From: Cellulomonas cellasea
GTDB lineage: Bacteria; Actinomycetota; Actinomycetes; Actinomycetales; Cellulomonadaceae
Direction: 5' to 3'
Assembly: GCF_030372105.1 (NCBI RefSeq)
Contig: NZ_JAUDBQ010000003.1
Coordinates: 1-64,000, forward strand
DNA length: 64,000 bases
The notes under the pieces were generated by a model, which saw nothing but the letters and a program-made list of their open reading frames with translations, ran no database searches and had not been told where the DNA came from. Positions 39,130 to 49,043 of the stretch are shown piece by piece (the first letter of the stretch is position 1; the number at the start of each line of letters is the position of its first letter). The translations under genes were made by a program, and so were the position numbers.

Positions 39130-40319
39130 CAGTCGTCGGCACCCTTCTGCGCGCCCGAGGCGCGCATGAGCTCAAGGAAACGGTCGAAGAGGTACGCGGC
39201 GTCATGCGGGCCCGCAGCGGCCTCGGGGTGGTACTGCACCGAGAAGGCCGGCAGGTCCAGGGCGGACAGGCCCTCGACGACGTCGTCGTTCAGGTTCACG
39301 TGGGACACCACGACCCGGCCGTAGCGGCCGCCGTCATGGGGCGCCGTGGACTCGCCGTCCAGCGGGGCGTCCACGGCGAAACCGTGGTTGTGCGCGGTGA
39401 TCTCCACCTTGCCGGTCAGGCGGTCCACCACCGGCTGGTTCACGCCGCGGTGGCCGTAGCCCAGCTTGTACGTGCCGTAGCCGAGCGCCCGGCCCAGCAG
39501 CTGGTTGCCGTAGCAGATGCCGAAGAACGGGATGCGGCGGTCGAGGACCTCGCGCAGCAGCTCGACCTCATGGGTGGCGGCGGCCGGGTCGCCGGGGCCG
39601 TTCGAGAAGAACACCCCGTCCGCGCCGGTGGCCAGCACCTCCTCGATGGTCGAGTCGGAGGGCAGCACATGCACGCGCACCCCGCGCTCGGCGAGCCGCT
39701 GCGGCGTCATGGCCTTGATGCCCAGGTCCACCGCCGCGACGGTGGCCACCGGCTCGGCCAGCGGCAGCCCGTCGGCGCCCAGAGCCTCCACGACATACGC
39801 CTGGGCCGTCGAGACCTCCCCCGCCAGGTCGGCGCCCTGCATCGCCGGGGCGGACTTGACCGCCTCGAGCAGCACATCGTCGGGCAGGCGCGAGCCGTCC
39901 TTGCCCAGCAGGGCGTCACCCGAGAACACGCCGGCGCGCATCACCCCGCGCTCGCGCAGATGACGGGTCAGCGCACGAGTGTCGATGTCCGAGATGCCGA
40001 CCACGCCCTGCGCGGCGAGCTCCTCGTCCAGCGTCCGCTCAGAGCGCCAGTTCGACGGGCGGCGCGCAGGGTCGCGCACCACGAAGCCGGCCACCCAGAT
40101 GCGGCTCGACTCCGGGTCCTCGTCGTTCACGCCGGTGTTGCCGATGTGCGGCGCCGTCATCACGACGATCTGCCGGTGATAGCTCGGGTCGGTGAGCGTC
40201 TCCTGGTACCCGGTCATGCCGGTGTTGAAGACGATCTCCCCGACAGTGGACCCGGTGGCGCCATACGCGCGCCCGCGGAACGTCCGCCCGTCCTCCAGGA
40301 TCAGGACTGCGTCGGTCAT
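39129..40319 (-). CDS. carA: Carbamoyl-phosphate synthase, small subunit
   Basis: A 396-residue glutaminase subunit. Seen: N-terminal [33 protein letters not shown], then a class I amidotransferase domain with the nucleophile in [16 protein letters not shown] (about 265-280), the [11 protein letters not shown] segment, and the His-Glu pair in [17 protein letters not shown] 40319 overlaps the preceding gene's stop by ATGA. It feeds ammonia to CarB through the interdomain tunnel. Confidence 0.98.
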
Positions 40320-40852
40320 TGCTGCTCCTTCTGCGCCACGGCGGACGTCGGGTCGATCAGGTCACGGGCCGCCTCGAGCAGGCGCGTGCGATCTTGGGCC
40401 CGACGCGGGCGCACACCCGTGTCCAGCCCGCGCTCGTCGCCCGCCAGGGCCCAGGTGAGGACGACGATCCCGTCGCCCCCGACGTACTTGCCAGCCATGC
40501 CGGACGTCGTGCCGACCGACCGCAGGGACTGCGACGGCACCCACACGTCCCGCGCGCCACGCCGGGCCAGCAGGACCCCGCGCTCGAACACCTGCGCCTG
40601 CGCGGCGCTGCGCACCCCCAAGTCATGCGCCACGACCCGGTCGAGCCAGTCGCCAGCCCGCGTCGAGGAGATGTACGTGGCCTCCATCGGCCCGGTGACC
40701 GGCGCCCCGCGCAAACCCTCCGCAGGAGTCGCCGGAAGCTCGGGGACCTCGGCCGCCGTGCTCGCGCCCCGGCTCCGCCACCCCCGCCGCATCGACCACA
40801 ACACCAGCAGGCCCAAGGCCAGCAGGACGGCGATCGTGACCGCGGTCCGCAT
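40316..40852 (-). CDS. Membrane-anchored protein of the pyrimidine operon, unknown
   Basis: A 178-residue protein with one N-terminal membrane helix (about 4-20, [17 protein letters not shown]), then a linker and a soluble domain (about 45-150) with [28 protein letters not shown] and [19 protein letters not shown], suggestive of a PH-like fold. Actinobacteria commonly carry such a gene between pyrC and carA, sometimes labelled transporter, but one helix does not support transport. Both ends overlap neighbours (TGATG with pyrC, ATGA with carA), so it is made with the pathway enzymes. Confidence 0.8.
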   Translation of the reverse strand: MRTAVTIAVLLALGLLVLWSMRRGWRSRGASTAAEVPELPATPAEGLRGAPVTGPMEATYISSTRAGDWLDRVVAHDLGVRSAAQAQVFERGVLLARRGARDVWVPSQSLRSVGTTSGMAGKYVGGDGIVVLTWALAGDERGLDTGVRPRRAQDRTRLLEAARDLIDPTSAVAQKEQQ

Positions 40853-42198
40853 CAGGCGGACGCCTCACGCCCGGCGGCGCGCTGGCTGCCGTCCGGGTCG
40901 TCCTGCGCCCGGCTGTCGAGCACCGTCGCCCGGCCCCGCAGGAACGTGGCCACCACCGCGCCCGGCAGCTCACGCCCACCGAACGGGGAGTTGGCGCTCG
41001 CGGTGCCCTGCTCCTCGGGGACCACCGTGCGGCGCACCGACGGGTTGACGAGCGTCAGGTTCGCCGGCTCCCCCACCGCGATCGGCCGGCCCTGGTCCTC
41101 GACCCGGCCGATCGCGGCCGGGGTGGTGGACAGCACCCGGGCGACGTCCGCCCAGGTCATGCGGCCGGTGTCGACCATGGCCTCTTGCACCACCGACAGG
41201 GCGGTCTCCAGGCCCGTCATGCCGAACGCGGCGGCGGCCCACTCGCAGTCCTTGTCCTCGCGCGGGTGCGGCGCGTGGTCGGTGGCGACGATGTCGATCG
41301 TGCCGTCGGCCAGGCCAGCGCGCACGGCCTCGACGTCGGCGGCTGTGCGCAGCGGCGGGTTGACCTTGAACACCGGGTCGTAGCCGCGGGCCTCCTCGTC
41401 CGTGAGCATGAGGTGGTGCGGGGTGACCTCGGCGGTCACGTCGATGCCGCGCGACTTCGCCCAGCGGATGATCTCCACCGAGCCGGCCGTGGACAGGTGG
41501 CACACGTGCAGGCGCGAGCCGACGTGCTCGGCGAGCAGCACATCGCGGGCGATGATCGCCTCCTCGGCGACCGCGGGCCAGCCCGCGAGCCCGATCTCCG
41601 CGGACACGACGCCCTCGTGCATCTGGGCGCCGACGGTCAGGCGCGGCTCCTGCGAGTGCTGGGAGACCACCCCGTCGAAGGCCTTCGTGTACTCGAGCGC
41701 GCGGCGCATCAACACCGGGTCGCTCACGCACTTGCCGTCGTCGGAGAAGACCCGCACTCGGGCGGCCGAGGCGGCCATCGCGCCGAGTTCGGCGAGGTGC
41801 TCGCCGTCCAGCCCGACGCTCACCGCGCCCACCGGGTGCACGTCCACCCAGCCGGCGTCCCGGCCCAGGCGCCAGACCTGCTCGACGACGCCGGCCGTGT
41901 CCTGCGTCGGGGTGGTGTTGGCCATCGCGTGCACGGCGGTGAACCCGCCGAGCGCCGCCGCACGCGTGCCGGTGAGCACCGTCTCGGCGTCCTCACGGCC
42001 CGGCTCGCGCAGATGCGTGTGCAGGTCCACCAGCCCGGGGAGCAGCACCAGGCCGGCGCCGTCCACGACCACGGCGTCGTCGCCCGCGCGGGCCGCCGCG
42101 TCGGGGCCCATCGCGGCGATCACGCCGTCGGCGAGCAGCACGTCCACGGGCTCGCCGCCCAGGGGCGCCACGGCCCGGAGAAGATACGTCGTCCTCAC
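40852..42198 (-). CDS. pyrC: Dihydroorotase
   Basis: A 448-residue class I dihydroorotase, cyclising carbamoyl-aspartate. Seen: the metal-binding [20 protein letters not shown] (about 53-72), [29 protein letters not shown]-type block (reading [10 protein letters not shown] here) and [14 protein letters not shown] with the catalytic Asp. GTG 42198 overlaps the pyrB stop by GTGA. A class I enzyme is typical for an operon with a separate aspartate carbamoyltransferase in Gram-positives. Confidence 0.97.
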   Translation of the reverse strand: MRTTYLLRAVAPLGGEPVDVLLADGVIAAMGPDAAARAGDDAVVVDGAGLVLLPGLVDLHTHLREPGREDAETVLTGTRAAALGGFTAVHAMANTTPTQDTAGVVEQVWRLGRDAGWVDVHPVGAVSVGLDGEHLAELGAMAASAARVRVFSDDGKCVSDPVLMRRALEYTKAFDGVVSQHSQEPRLTVGAQMHEGVVSAEIGLAGWPAVAEEAIIARDVLLAEHVGSRLHVCHLSTAGSVEIIRWAKSRGIDVTAEVTPHHLMLTDEEARGYDPVFKVNPPLRTAADVEAVRAGLADGTIDIVATDHAPHPREDKDCEWAAAAFGMTGLETALSVVQEAMVDTGRMTWADVARVLSTTPAAIGRVEDQGRPIAVGEPANLTLVNPSVRRTVVPEEQGTASANSPFGGRELPGAVVATFLRGRATVLDSRAQDDPDGSQRAAGREASA

Positions 42199-43187
42199 GC
42201 TGCGTCCACCTTCACGTTCGTCGTCTGCTCCCCCGCGAGGAGCATGTACAGCACAGCCATCCGCACAGCCACCCCGTTGGCGACCTGCTCGACGATCACG
42301 GCGCGGGGCGAGTCCGCCGCCTCCGCCGAGATCTCCAGCCCGCGGTTCATCGGGCCCGGGTGCATCACGATGGCGTGCTCGGCCAGGTTGCGCAGGCGTC
42401 GGCCGTCCAGCCCGTAGCCGCGCGAGTACTCCACCGGGCTCGGGAAGAACCCGCCGCCGGCGTTCGACATCCGCTCGCGCTGCACGCGGAGCATCATCAC
42501 GGCGTCCGGCTGCTCGTCGGCCAGCACCGCGTCGAGGTCGTAGGACACGCGGGCGGGCCACGCCTCGACCCCGACGGGGACCAACGTGGGCGGCGCCACG
42601 AGCGTCACGTCGGCGCCCAGGGTGTGCAGCAGCTGCACGTTGGAGCGCGCGACGCGGCTGTGCAGCACGTCCCCGACGATCGCGACCCGCAGCCCCTGCA
42701 GGTCGCGTCCGCTGACGTCCGCGCGCCCACTGTCGCCCACCAGGTGGCGGCGGATCGTGTACGCGTCGAGCAGCGCCTGCGTGGGGTGCTGGTGGGTGCC
42801 GTCGCCCGCGTTGACGACGGCGCCATTCGTCCAGCCAGAGTGCGCCAGCCGGTGCGGGGCCCCGGACGCCTGGTGGCGGATGACCACCGCGTCCGCGCCC
42901 ATCGCCTGCAGGGTCTGCGCGGTGTCCTTGAGCGACTCGCCCTTGGACACGCTCGACCCCTTCGCCGAGAAGTTGATCACGTCGGCCGAGAGCCGCTTGG
43001 CGGCCGTCTCGAAGGAGATCCGGGTGCGCGTCGAGTCCTCGAAGAACAGGTTGACGACGGTGCGGCCGCGCAGCGTGGGGAGCTTCTTGATCTCGCGGGC
43101 CTGGGTCGCGGCCATCTGGCCCGCGGTGTCGAGCACCCGGATCGCCGCGTCGCGGTCGAGGTCCTGGGCGGAGAGCAGATGCCTCAT
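42195..43187 (-). CDS. pyrB: Aspartate carbamoyltransferase, catalytic subunit
   Basis: A 330-residue enzyme making carbamoyl-aspartate. Seen: [20 protein letters not shown] (carbamoyl-phosphate site, about 51-70), the SxxKG segment [29 protein letters not shown] (about 133-149) and [12 protein letters not shown]. No regulatory PyrI subunit is present; control is through PyrR. The ATG at 43187 overlaps the end of pyrR by ATGA. Confidence 0.97.
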   Translation of the reverse strand: MRHLLSAQDLDRDAAIRVLDTAGQMAATQAREIKKLPTLRGRTVVNLFFEDSTRTRISFETAAKRLSADVINFSAKGSSVSKGESLKDTAQTLQAMGADAVVIRHQASGAPHRLAHSGWTNGAVVNAGDGTHQHPTQALLDAYTIRRHLVGDSGRADVSGRDLQGLRVAIVGDVLHSRVARSNVQLLHTLGADVTLVAPPTLVPVGVEAWPARVSYDLDAVLADEQPDAVMMLRVQRERMSNAGGGFFPSPVEYSRGYGLDGRRLRNLAEHAIVMHPGPMNRGLEISAEAADSPRAVIVEQVANGVAVRMAVLYMLLAGEQTTNVKVDAA

Positions 43188-43792
43188 CGCGCGCCTCCCG
43201 AGATGAGCACGGCGTCCTGGCCGTCGATCTCGGCGACGAGCACGCGCACCCGCTCCGAGGTGGAGGTCGGCAGATTCTTCCCGACGAAGTCCGCGCGGAT
43301 CGGCAGCTCGCGGTGGCCACGGTCCACCAGCGCGGCGAGCTGCACCGCACGGGGGCGGCCCAGGTCGCTCAGCGCGTCGAGCGCGGCGCGGATCGTGCGG
43401 CCGGAGTACAGCACGTCGTCCACCAGCACCACGACCTTGCCGTCGATGCCGCCGTCGGGCAGCGCCGTCCGGCCGATCGTGCGGGTGGGGTGCAGGGCCA
43501 GGTCGTCGCGGTGCATCGTGACGTCGAGGCTGCCCACCAGGTCGGCGACGTCGAGCCCCGGCTCCACGTCGGCGAGGCGCTGCGCCAAGCGGTGCGCCAG
43601 CGGCAGCCCACGGGTGGGAATGCCCAGCAGCACCAGGTCGGAGCCGCCCTTGTTGCGCTCGAGGATCTCGTGGGCGATGCGCGTGAGCGCCCGGCTGATC
43701 TCAGCGGCTCCCAGGACGACATTGGCGTCCGGTGCGGCGGTCAGGTCTGCGGGCTGTGCGCCGTCAATGGGCGCACCAGTGCCAGAGCTCAT
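43184..43792 (-). CDS. pyrR: PyrR bifunctional regulator / uracil phosphoribosyltransferase
   Basis: A 202-residue RNA-binding regulator that senses UMP/UTP versus PRPP and represses the pyr operon by binding its leader RNA. Seen: the N-terminal block [41 protein letters not shown], and the PRPP loop [21 protein letters not shown] (about 122-142). A 30-residue N-terminal extension is present. The frame opens at 43903, but ATG 43792 has a perfect AAGGAGG 7 nt upstream. A PyrR-binding motif lies only 18 bases before the start. Confidence 0.96.
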   Translation of the reverse strand: MSSGTGAPIDGAQPADLTAAPDANVVLGAAEISRALTRIAHEILERNKGGSDLVLLGIPTRGLPLAHRLAQRLADVEPGLDVADLVGSLDVTMHRDDLALHPTRTIGRTALPDGGIDGKVVVLVDDVLYSGRTIRAALDALSDLGRPRAVQLAALVDRGHRELPIRADFVGKNLPTSTSERVRVLVAEIDGQDAVLISGGAR

Positions 43793-43806
43793 CTGGCAGC
43801 CTCCTT

Positions 43807-43828
43807 CCCCGCCTCTCTGGACGGGCCT
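43807..43828 (-). promoter_or_regulatory. PyrR-binding leader RNA element
   Basis: On the minus strand the leader contains GTCCAGAGAGGC (43811-43822), matching the conserved loop of PyrR-binding RNAs. It is closed by CCCG and CGGG arms. It sits directly upstream of the AAGGAGG ribosome site, so PyrR binding would block translation, as proposed for mycobacteria, rather than act by attenuation. Confidence 0.75.
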
Positions 43829-43856
43829 TAAAGGAATGTCTGTCAGGACTCGACAA
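43827..43856 (-). promoter_or_regulatory. Candidate promoter of the pyr operon
   Basis: Minus strand TTGTCG (43851-43856) and TTTAAG (43827-43832) are 18 bases apart. The -10 is weak. Transcription would begin just ahead of the PyrR motif. A TATTGT hexamer slightly upstream is an alternative. Confidence 0.35.
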
Positions 43857-43975
43857 TACCGCCCCGCGGCGGGCGCCCCGACGCGCCGCCACTTCCTGGA
43901 CACCCAACGCCTCGCGAGGGGTCATCACCCAGATGCCGACTCAATGCCGCGGGCGAATGGACCGATTGAGCGAAC

Positions 43976-46189
43976 ATGGAGATCTCAGCGCCGACGTGGG
44001 CGGCGCTCGTGCAGTTCTCCGCCGCCGGACTGGTGGGCGGCTTCTGCATGCTGCACTGGGTGTGGTGGCGTGGGCGCCTGCGCCGCGCCGGCGCCGCGTG
44101 GACGCTCGTCTGGTCCGCCGCGCTCGCCCTGCTGTTCCTCACCAACGGGTTCTTGGCTGTGCTGCCCGCCGGCGAGGTGCTGCCCTTCGTGCGCGCCCAA
44201 CTGCTCGCGGCCGCGGTCGTCCTGGCGCTGCCCGCCACCCGTGCCTACTCCGCCGGGCCTCCCGTGCGCGCGTACGTCCTCGCCGCCACCGGGCTGTACC
44301 TCCTGCGCGCCGGGCTCTGGCTGGGCACCGACCTCGTGGTCCGCCACGACGGGACGGCGCCGACCCGCGGACCCGTCGACGCCCTCACCTTCCTCATCCC
44401 CGTGATGATCGTGGGCGTGTACGTGGTGGTCGCCGTCGGCAAGGCGCGCCTGACCGCCATGGGCGTCGCCCTCCTCGCCGTCTCGTCCCTCTCCACGCTG
44501 GCGCTCGTCACCTCGTTCCTCGTGGCCGACGCCGCGCTGCGCGAGCTCCTCACCAGCTCGTGGGCGATCCCGCTGTGCATCGGCCTGGAGGCGCTCGCGC
44601 TGCACCGGCTGCGCCGCTCGCAGTGGGAGGCGGACCGGCAGAACGGCATGCGGGACGCCGTCGCGCGCATCGCCAACGCCGCCTGGTTCCTCAAGGACCC
44701 CGAGGCGCTGCTGCTGCGCGCCCGCGAGGAGGCCCGCCAGCTGCTCGACAACCCGCAGATCGAGGGGTCGCTGCGCAACTTGCCGCGTGGGAGGTTCGTC
44801 ACCGAGCTGTTCCCCCTCGAGGGCCGCCCGCTCGACCCCCGCGAGCGGGCCTTCCTGATGGACCTCGCCCAGCTCGTCTCGGCGCACGCCGAGCGCACCG
44901 AGCTCGCCGACCGGCTCGGACGGGCCGCGTTCACCGACTCCCTCACCTCGCTGCCCAACCGGCACGCCCTCGACCAGCAGCTCGCTGGGGCGCTGGACCA
45001 GGCCGAGGTGGAGCGCACCCGGGTGGCGGTCTTCTACTGTGACCTCGACCACTTCAAGCAGGCCAACGACCACCACGGCCACGCCTGGGGCGACGCGCTG
45101 CTCGTGCAGGTCGCCGACCATCTGCGGTCCCAGGTGCCCGCGGGCTCCAGCGTCGCGCGGCTCGGCGGCGACGAGTTCGTCGCGGTGATCTCCCGGGCGC
45201 CCTCGGACGACGCGTTGCGCGAGCTCGGCCACCGGCTGCGCAACGGCTTCACCGGGCCGGGGCCGTCCAGCAACGCCCCTCGGCTGACTGTCGGCATCGC
45301 CGCGTGGGAGCCCGGTGAGCCGTTGGACGCCGAGGCACTCCTGCGCCACGCCGACACCGCGATGCTGGAGGCGAAGCGCACCCGCGTCGGCGTGCTGCTG
45401 TTCGACCGCCCACTGCGCCGCCGGGTCCAGTCGGAGACCCGCCTGCGCCGCGCGCTCGACGTGGGGATCGCCGACCGGGAGTTCGTCACCCACTTCCAGC
45501 CGATCGTCGACGCCCGCACCCTGGAGGTCGTCGAGCTCGAGGCGCTTGCCCGCTGGTCGCACCGGGGCACCATGCTCCAGCCCGCCGAGTGGCTGCCCCT
45601 CGCCGAGGAGTCAGGCCTCATCATCCCGATCGGCGAGGCCCTCATGGCCAGCGCCCGCGCCGGCTACGACAAGTTCCAGCTCCCGGTGGCCGTCAACGTC
45701 GCGGCGCGTCAGGTCTCCGAGCCCGACTTCCTCGACCAGGTGCAGCGCGCCTGGGGCGACAGCGAGTGGGTGCGGCTGACCATCGAGGTCACCGAGAGCG
45801 CGCTGCTCGCCGACGACGCCGCGGCGACCATCAAGCTGCAGGCGCTGCGTGAGCGGGGCGTGCGCATCGCGCTCGACGACTTCGGCACCGGCTACAGCTC
45901 GTTGTCCCGCCTGGCGACACTTCCCGTGGACATCCTGAAGATCGACCAGTCCTTCGTGCGGCAGATCGGCACCCCGCGCGGCCTCGCGGTGCTCCGCGCG
46001 ATTCTCGGGCTCGCCGAGGCCCACGGCCTCGAGGTGGTCGCCGAGGGTGTGGAGAAGGCCACCCAGCTCACCGCGCTCGTCGACCTGGGGGTCTCCCGGG
46101 TGCAGGGCAACCTGCTGGGCAGGGCGGCGCCGGGGCTCCCCGTGCGCGGACCACGACCGCGTCGCCACGGGGCGCTCGGCGCGCGGTAG
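43976..46189 (+). CDS. Membrane GGDEF-EAL cyclic-di-GMP enzyme
   Basis: A 737-residue protein. Seen: about seven or eight membrane helices (1-205), a linker domain of unclear type (about 215-320), a GGDEF domain with RLGGDEF (397-401) and TDSLTSLPNRHALD, and an EAL domain with ELEALARW (EAL at 522-524), VNVAARQ, DDFGTGYSS and VAEGVE. Both active sites look intact, so it could make or break cyclic-di-GMP; the net direction cannot be read. The RxxD inhibitory site before GGDEF is absent. It is the only plus-strand gene between 19 and 64 kb, set between the pyr operon and nusB, with a terminator behind it. Confidence 0.93.
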   Translation: MEISAPTWAALVQFSAAGLVGGFCMLHWVWWRGRLRRAGAAWTLVWSAALALLFLTNGFLAVLPAGEVLPFVRAQLLAAAVVLALPATRAYSAGPPVRAYVLAATGLYLLRAGLWLGTDLVVRHDGTAPTRGPVDALTFLIPVMIVGVYVVVAVGKARLTAMGVALLAVSSLSTLALVTSFLVADAALRELLTSSWAIPLCIGLEALALHRLRRSQWEADRQNGMRDAVARIANAAWFLKDPEALLLRAREEARQLLDNPQIEGSLRNLPRGRFVTELFPLEGRPLDPRERAFLMDLAQLVSAHAERTELADRLGRAAFTDSLTSLPNRHALDQQLAGALDQAEVERTRVAVFYCDLDHFKQANDHHGHAWGDALLVQVADHLRSQVPAGSSVARLGGDEFVAVISRAPSDDALRELGHRLRNGFTGPGPSSNAPRLTVGIAAWEPGEPLDAEALLRHADTAMLEAKRTRVGVLLFDRPLRRRVQSETRLRRALDVGIADREFVTHFQPIVDARTLEVVELEALARWSHRGTMLQPAEWLPLAEESGLIIPIGEALMASARAGYDKFQLPVAVNVAARQVSEPDFLDQVQRAWGDSEWVRLTIEVTESALLADDAAATIKLQALRERGVRIALDDFGTGYSSLSRLATLPVDILKIDQSFVRQIGTPRGLAVLRAILGLAEAHGLEVVAEGVEKATQLTALVDLGVSRVQGNLLGRAAPGLPVRGPRPRRHGALGAR

Positions 46190-46205
46190 GAGCCCCAGAC
46201 GCACA

Positions 46206-46236
46206 CGCGCCCCGGGCCGTCAGGCTCCGGGGCGCG
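46206..46236. terminator. Bidirectional hairpin terminator
   Basis: Perfect 10-bp arms CGCGCCCCGG (46206-46215) and CCGGGGCGCG (46227-46236) with an 11-base loop, between the convergent GGDEF-EAL gene and nusB. Confidence 0.8.
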
Positions 46237-46253
46237 CATGCAGGACTGCGCAC

Positions 46254-46670
46254 TCAGGCCAGCAGGGTCGGCTTCAAGTCGACGATGCGGCCCAGCAGGC
46301 CGTTGATGAAGGTCGGCGAGTCGTCCGTCGACAGCGAGCGGGCCAACTCGACGGCCTCGTCCACGGCGACGGCGTCGGGGACGTCGTCGTTGTAGAGGAC
46401 CTCCCAGATGCCCAGCCGGACCAGCGCGCGGTCCACGGCGGGCATCCGCTCGATGGTCCAGCCGTGGGCGTGCGTCGAGATCAGCTCGTCGATGCGCGCC
46501 TGCCGGGCCGCGACACCCTCGACCAGGTCCACGGAGTACTGCGGCAGGGCCGACTCGGTGCCTGGCTCGGCGATGCGCTGCGCGAGCAGCGTCACCGGGT
46601 CGAGGCGGCGCTGCTCCGCCTCGAAGAGGACGTCGATCGCCCGCTTGCGGGCTTTGGTGCGAGCTCCCAC
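46254..46670 (-). CDS. nusB: Transcription antitermination factor NusB
   Basis: A 138-residue all-helical RNA-binding protein that joins NusE at rRNA boxA sequences. Seen: GARTKARKRAIDVLFEAEQR at the N-terminus (Arg-rich RNA-binding face), SVDLVEGVAARQARIDELI, and VPDAVAVDEAVELARSLSTDDSPTFINGLLGRI at the C-terminus. It starts one base after the efp stop, the usual actinobacterial pairing. Confidence 0.97.
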   Translation of the reverse strand: MGARTKARKRAIDVLFEAEQRRLDPVTLLAQRIAEPGTESALPQYSVDLVEGVAARQARIDELISTHAHGWTIERMPAVDRALVRLGIWEVLYNDDVPDAVAVDEAVELARSLSTDDSPTFINGLLGRIVDLKPTLLA

Positions 46671-46671
46671 G

Positions 46672-47235
46672 TCAGTCGTTCACGCGGCCGAGGTAGCTCC
46701 CGTCGCGGGTGTCCACCTTGACCTTCGTGCCGGCCTCCAGGAACAGCGGGACCTGGATCTCGTAGCCCGTCTGCACCGTGGCGGGCTTGGTGCCGCCCGT
46801 GGAGCGGTCGCCCTGCAGGCCCGGCTCCGTGTAGGTGATCTCCAGCACGACCGACGGGGGCAGCTCGACGTACAGCGGCGCGCCCTCGTTCGTCGCGACC
46901 ATGACGCTCTGGTTCTCGAGCATGAAGTTCGCGGCGTCGCCGACCACCGTCTCCGAGACGGGGAGCTGGTCGAACGTGTCGGTGTCCATGAAGATGAAGT
47001 CCGAGCCGTCCTTGTACAGGTACTGCATGTCGCGCTTGTCGACGTTCGCCGTCTCGACCTTCAGGCCGGCGTTGAACGTCTTGTCGACGACCTTGCCCGA
47101 GAGGACGTTCTTCAGCTTGGTGCGGACGAACGCCCCACCCTTGCCGGGCTTCACGTGCTGGAATTCCACGACAGTCCAGAGCTGGCCGTCGATCTTCAGC
47201 ACGGTGCCGTTCTTGAGGTCGTTGGTGGTGGCCAC
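46672..47235 (-). CDS. efp: Translation elongation factor P
   Basis: A 187-residue factor that rescues ribosomes stalled at proline runs. Seen: [42 protein letters not shown], with the tip Lys in PGKGGA (about residue 32), two following OB domains and the C-terminal [32 protein letters not shown] 47235 follows AGGAAG. The upstream open frame is leader. Relevant here because several proteins in the window are Pro-rich, notably PilT and the ABC exporter. Confidence 0.98.
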   Translation of the reverse strand: MATTNDLKNGTVLKIDGQLWTVVEFQHVKPGKGGAFVRTKLKNVLSGKVVDKTFNAGLKVETANVDKRDMQYLYKDGSDFIFMDTDTFDQLPVSETVVGDAANFMLENQSVMVATNEGAPLYVELPPSVVLEITYTEPGLQGDRSTGGTKPATVQTGYEIQVPLFLEAGTKVKVDTRDGSYLGRVND

Positions 47236-47323
47236 GAGAGCTGCTTCCTGTCGAGTTGAGAATGTGCGAGTCGTTGTCGCCACGCCCGCCCTTGCACAGG
47301 AGGGGGCGACCAGACCGCCGACC

Positions 47324-47329
47324 ATCGTA
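47324..47329 (-). promoter_or_regulatory. -10 element for efp-nusB
   Basis: TACGAT on the minus strand, about 90 bases before the efp GTG; no clear -35. Confidence 0.4.
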
Positions 47330-47351
47330 CAGCCAGCGGCGCCCCCGAGCC

Positions 47352-47792
47352 TCAGGACATGAGCAGCGCGCGTCCCGCTAGACCGACCAGGGCGGCCCAG
47401 ATCATGGACGTGAGCGTCCCGATGACGAACCTCTCGGATGCGCCGGGGTTCTCCCGCAGCTCCGGGTAGCGACCCAGGCCCTTGACGGCGACCACGATCG
47501 CGATGCCGCTCGACTCCCCCGCCAGCAGGCACCCGGTCACGGCGACGCGCTCCAGCAGGCCGATCCACGTCCCCCCGCGCAGGACCGCGCGCGCCCGGTC
47601 GCCGTCCGGGCCGTCGGAGAGGGCTGTGGCCCTGGGCGCCTCGTCGTCGTGTGCCGCCGCCTCGTCCTCTGGGGACCCCGCGTCTGACGACCGGCCCGCC
47701 AGGTGCAGCACCCCCGCCGTCAGCACCCATCCGCCCGCGGCGCTCACCGCCAGCATCGCCAGGACGGTCAGCAGCATGAGCAGGGGGTGCAC
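47352..47792 (-). CDS. Small membrane protein, SatD neighbour
   Basis: A 146-residue protein with three likely membrane segments (about 3-32, 76-100 by hydrophobicity of [28 protein letters not shown], and 124-143) and a hydrophilic acidic loop (about 35-68) between the first two. I cannot name the family. It commonly follows a SatD-like gene in actinobacteria, which suggests a joint role. GTG 47792 has AAGGAG at 5 nt. Confidence 0.75.
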   Translation of the reverse strand: MHPLLMLLTVLAMLAVSAAGGWVLTAGVLHLAGRSSDAGSPEDEAAAHDDEAPRATALSDGPDGDRARAVLRGGTWIGLLERVAVTGCLLAGESSGIAIVVAVKGLGRYPELRENPGASERFVIGTLTSMIWAALVGLAGRALLMS

Positions 47793-47888
47793 GGGATCTC
47801 CTTTGACGCGGACTGCGGCGGGACGAGTCTGGCGGATCAGCGGCGGTGTGCCCAGCCGTCGGCGCTGGTCACGTGCGGGGCCGGTCAG

Positions 47889-48521
47889 TCATGGACGGCT
47901 AGGGGCCGATGCCGCCTCGGCGAGGAGCCGTGCGGCCACCGGCCGGGCGGCCTGCTCCTCGAGCCACAGCGCCGTGCGCAGGCGCTGGCTCACCGCTTGC
48001 TGGGTGACGCCGACGCGGGCCGCGATCACGTCCTGCCTCGTCTCGCCGGTGCGCTCCACCGCGTCCACGACCTCCCACCCGGCTGCCGTGCGGCGCTGCA
48101 CCATGGCGCCGAGCAGCACGAGGACCGCCTCCGCCTCGCGCGCCCGCGCCTCATCGGCGCCGTGCACCACGAGCGGCACCGCGCGGATGCGGCTCTTGGC
48201 CTGCTCGACGGCGTCTCGCGCCATGACGAAGGCGGGGCCCGACCCGGCTCGTGATGACGCGGGCAGCGGCAGGTCCACGTCGCCGGCGCCGATGCCGACG
48301 CTCCAGTCCTTCAGCCGCAGCACTGCCAGCACCACGTCCACGGCGAGGGCGGGATCGTCGAGGACGCACTGCACCTCGTCGCCCACGGTGCGCTCGAACG
48401 GGGCGAGCACGCCCGCAGATCCCCGGTGCATGTCACCGCGGGCCCTGAGGTGGGCGAGCAGCTCGCCCACACGGTCGCCGACGCGACGGCTGCCTTGCTG
48501 GTCGATCGTCAGGACGAACAT
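47889..48521 (-). CDS. SatD-like protein with C-terminal helix-turn-helix
   Basis: A 210-residue protein resembling the SatD family (PF16264). Seen: MFVLTIDQQGSRRVGDRVGELL at the N-terminus, FERTVGDEVQCVLDDP and LRLKDWSVGIGAGDVDLPLP in the core, resembling a nucleotidyl-cyclase-like fold, and a C-terminal DNA-binding helix-turn-helix with RQDVIAARVGVTQQAVSQRLRTALW (about 160-184). Function unknown. The ATG is leaderless and lies beside two palindromes overlapping the promoter, so it probably represses itself. Confidence 0.8.
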   Translation of the reverse strand: MFVLTIDQQGSRRVGDRVGELLAHLRARGDMHRGSAGVLAPFERTVGDEVQCVLDDPALAVDVVLAVLRLKDWSVGIGAGDVDLPLPASSRAGSGPAFVMARDAVEQAKSRIRAVPLVVHGADEARAREAEAVLVLLGAMVQRRTAAGWEVVDAVERTGETRQDVIAARVGVTQQAVSQRLRTALWLEEQAARPVAARLLAEAASAPSRP

Positions 48522-48524
48522 CGC

Positions 48525-48570
48525 ACAAGGCTAGAGCCTTGTTCCATCCGTTACAAGGGTAGAGCCTTGT
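48525..48570. repeat. Twin 18-bp palindromes (probable SatD operators)
   Basis: ACAAGGCTAGAGCCTTGT (48525-48542) and ACAAGGGTAGAGCCTTGT (48553-48570) are palindromes with 7-bp arms around TAGA; the second has one mismatch. They form a direct repeat with centres 28 bp apart and cover the satD -10 and part of the -35. Confidence 0.7.
48528..48556 (-). promoter_or_regulatory. Leaderless promoter of the satD-like gene
   Basis: Minus strand -35 TTGTAA (48551-48556) and -10 TAGCCT (48528-48533) are 17 bases apart; the -10 ends 6 nt before ATG 48521. Confidence 0.6.
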
Positions 48571-48581
48571 TCGCGGAGTCC

Positions 48582-49037
48582 TCAGGACTGAGCCGCGGAG
48601 CCGCGCGCGGCGACCGCGTCCAGCGCCAGCCGGTACGAGTCGAAGCCGAACCCGGCGATCGTCCCCGTGGCGACGGCGCCGATCACCGACGTGTGCCGGA
48701 ACTCCTCGCGGGCGTACGGATTGGACAGGTGCACCTCGACGAGCACGAGCCCGGCCTTGGTCACCTGCGCGGCCGCATCGCGCACCGCATACGAGTAGTG
48801 CGTGAAGGCCGCGGGATTCAGCACGACGTGCGCGCCGCTGTCGACCGCCTCATGCAGCCACCCGACGAGCTCGGACTCGGAGTCCGTCTGCCGCACCACC
48901 ACGTCGAGGCCCCGCTCGGCGCCCCACCGCTCCCCCGCGGCCACGAGGTCCGTGTACGACGCGGAGCCGTACACGTCCGGCTCGCGGACGCCGAGGCGGC
49001 CGAGGTTGGGACCATTGAGCAGCAGGACGCGCGTCAT
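48582..49037 (-). CDS. aroQ: 3-dehydroquinate dehydratase, type II
   Basis: A 151-residue dodecameric enzyme of the shikimate pathway. Seen: [21 protein letters not shown] (about 4-24, catalytic Arg and Tyr), [31 protein letters not shown] (about 77-94) and [19 protein letters not shown] with the catalytic His. It follows aroB and has its own leaderless -10 in the 25-base gap. Confidence 0.97.
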   Translation of the reverse strand: MTRVLLLNGPNLGRLGVREPDVYGSASYTDLVAAGERWGAERGLDVVVRQTDSESELVGWLHEAVDSGAHVVLNPAAFTHYSYAVRDAAAQVTKAGLVLVEVHLSNPYAREEFRHTSVIGAVATGTIAGFGFDSYRLALDAVAARGSAAQS

Positions 49038-49043
49038 GCCGCG

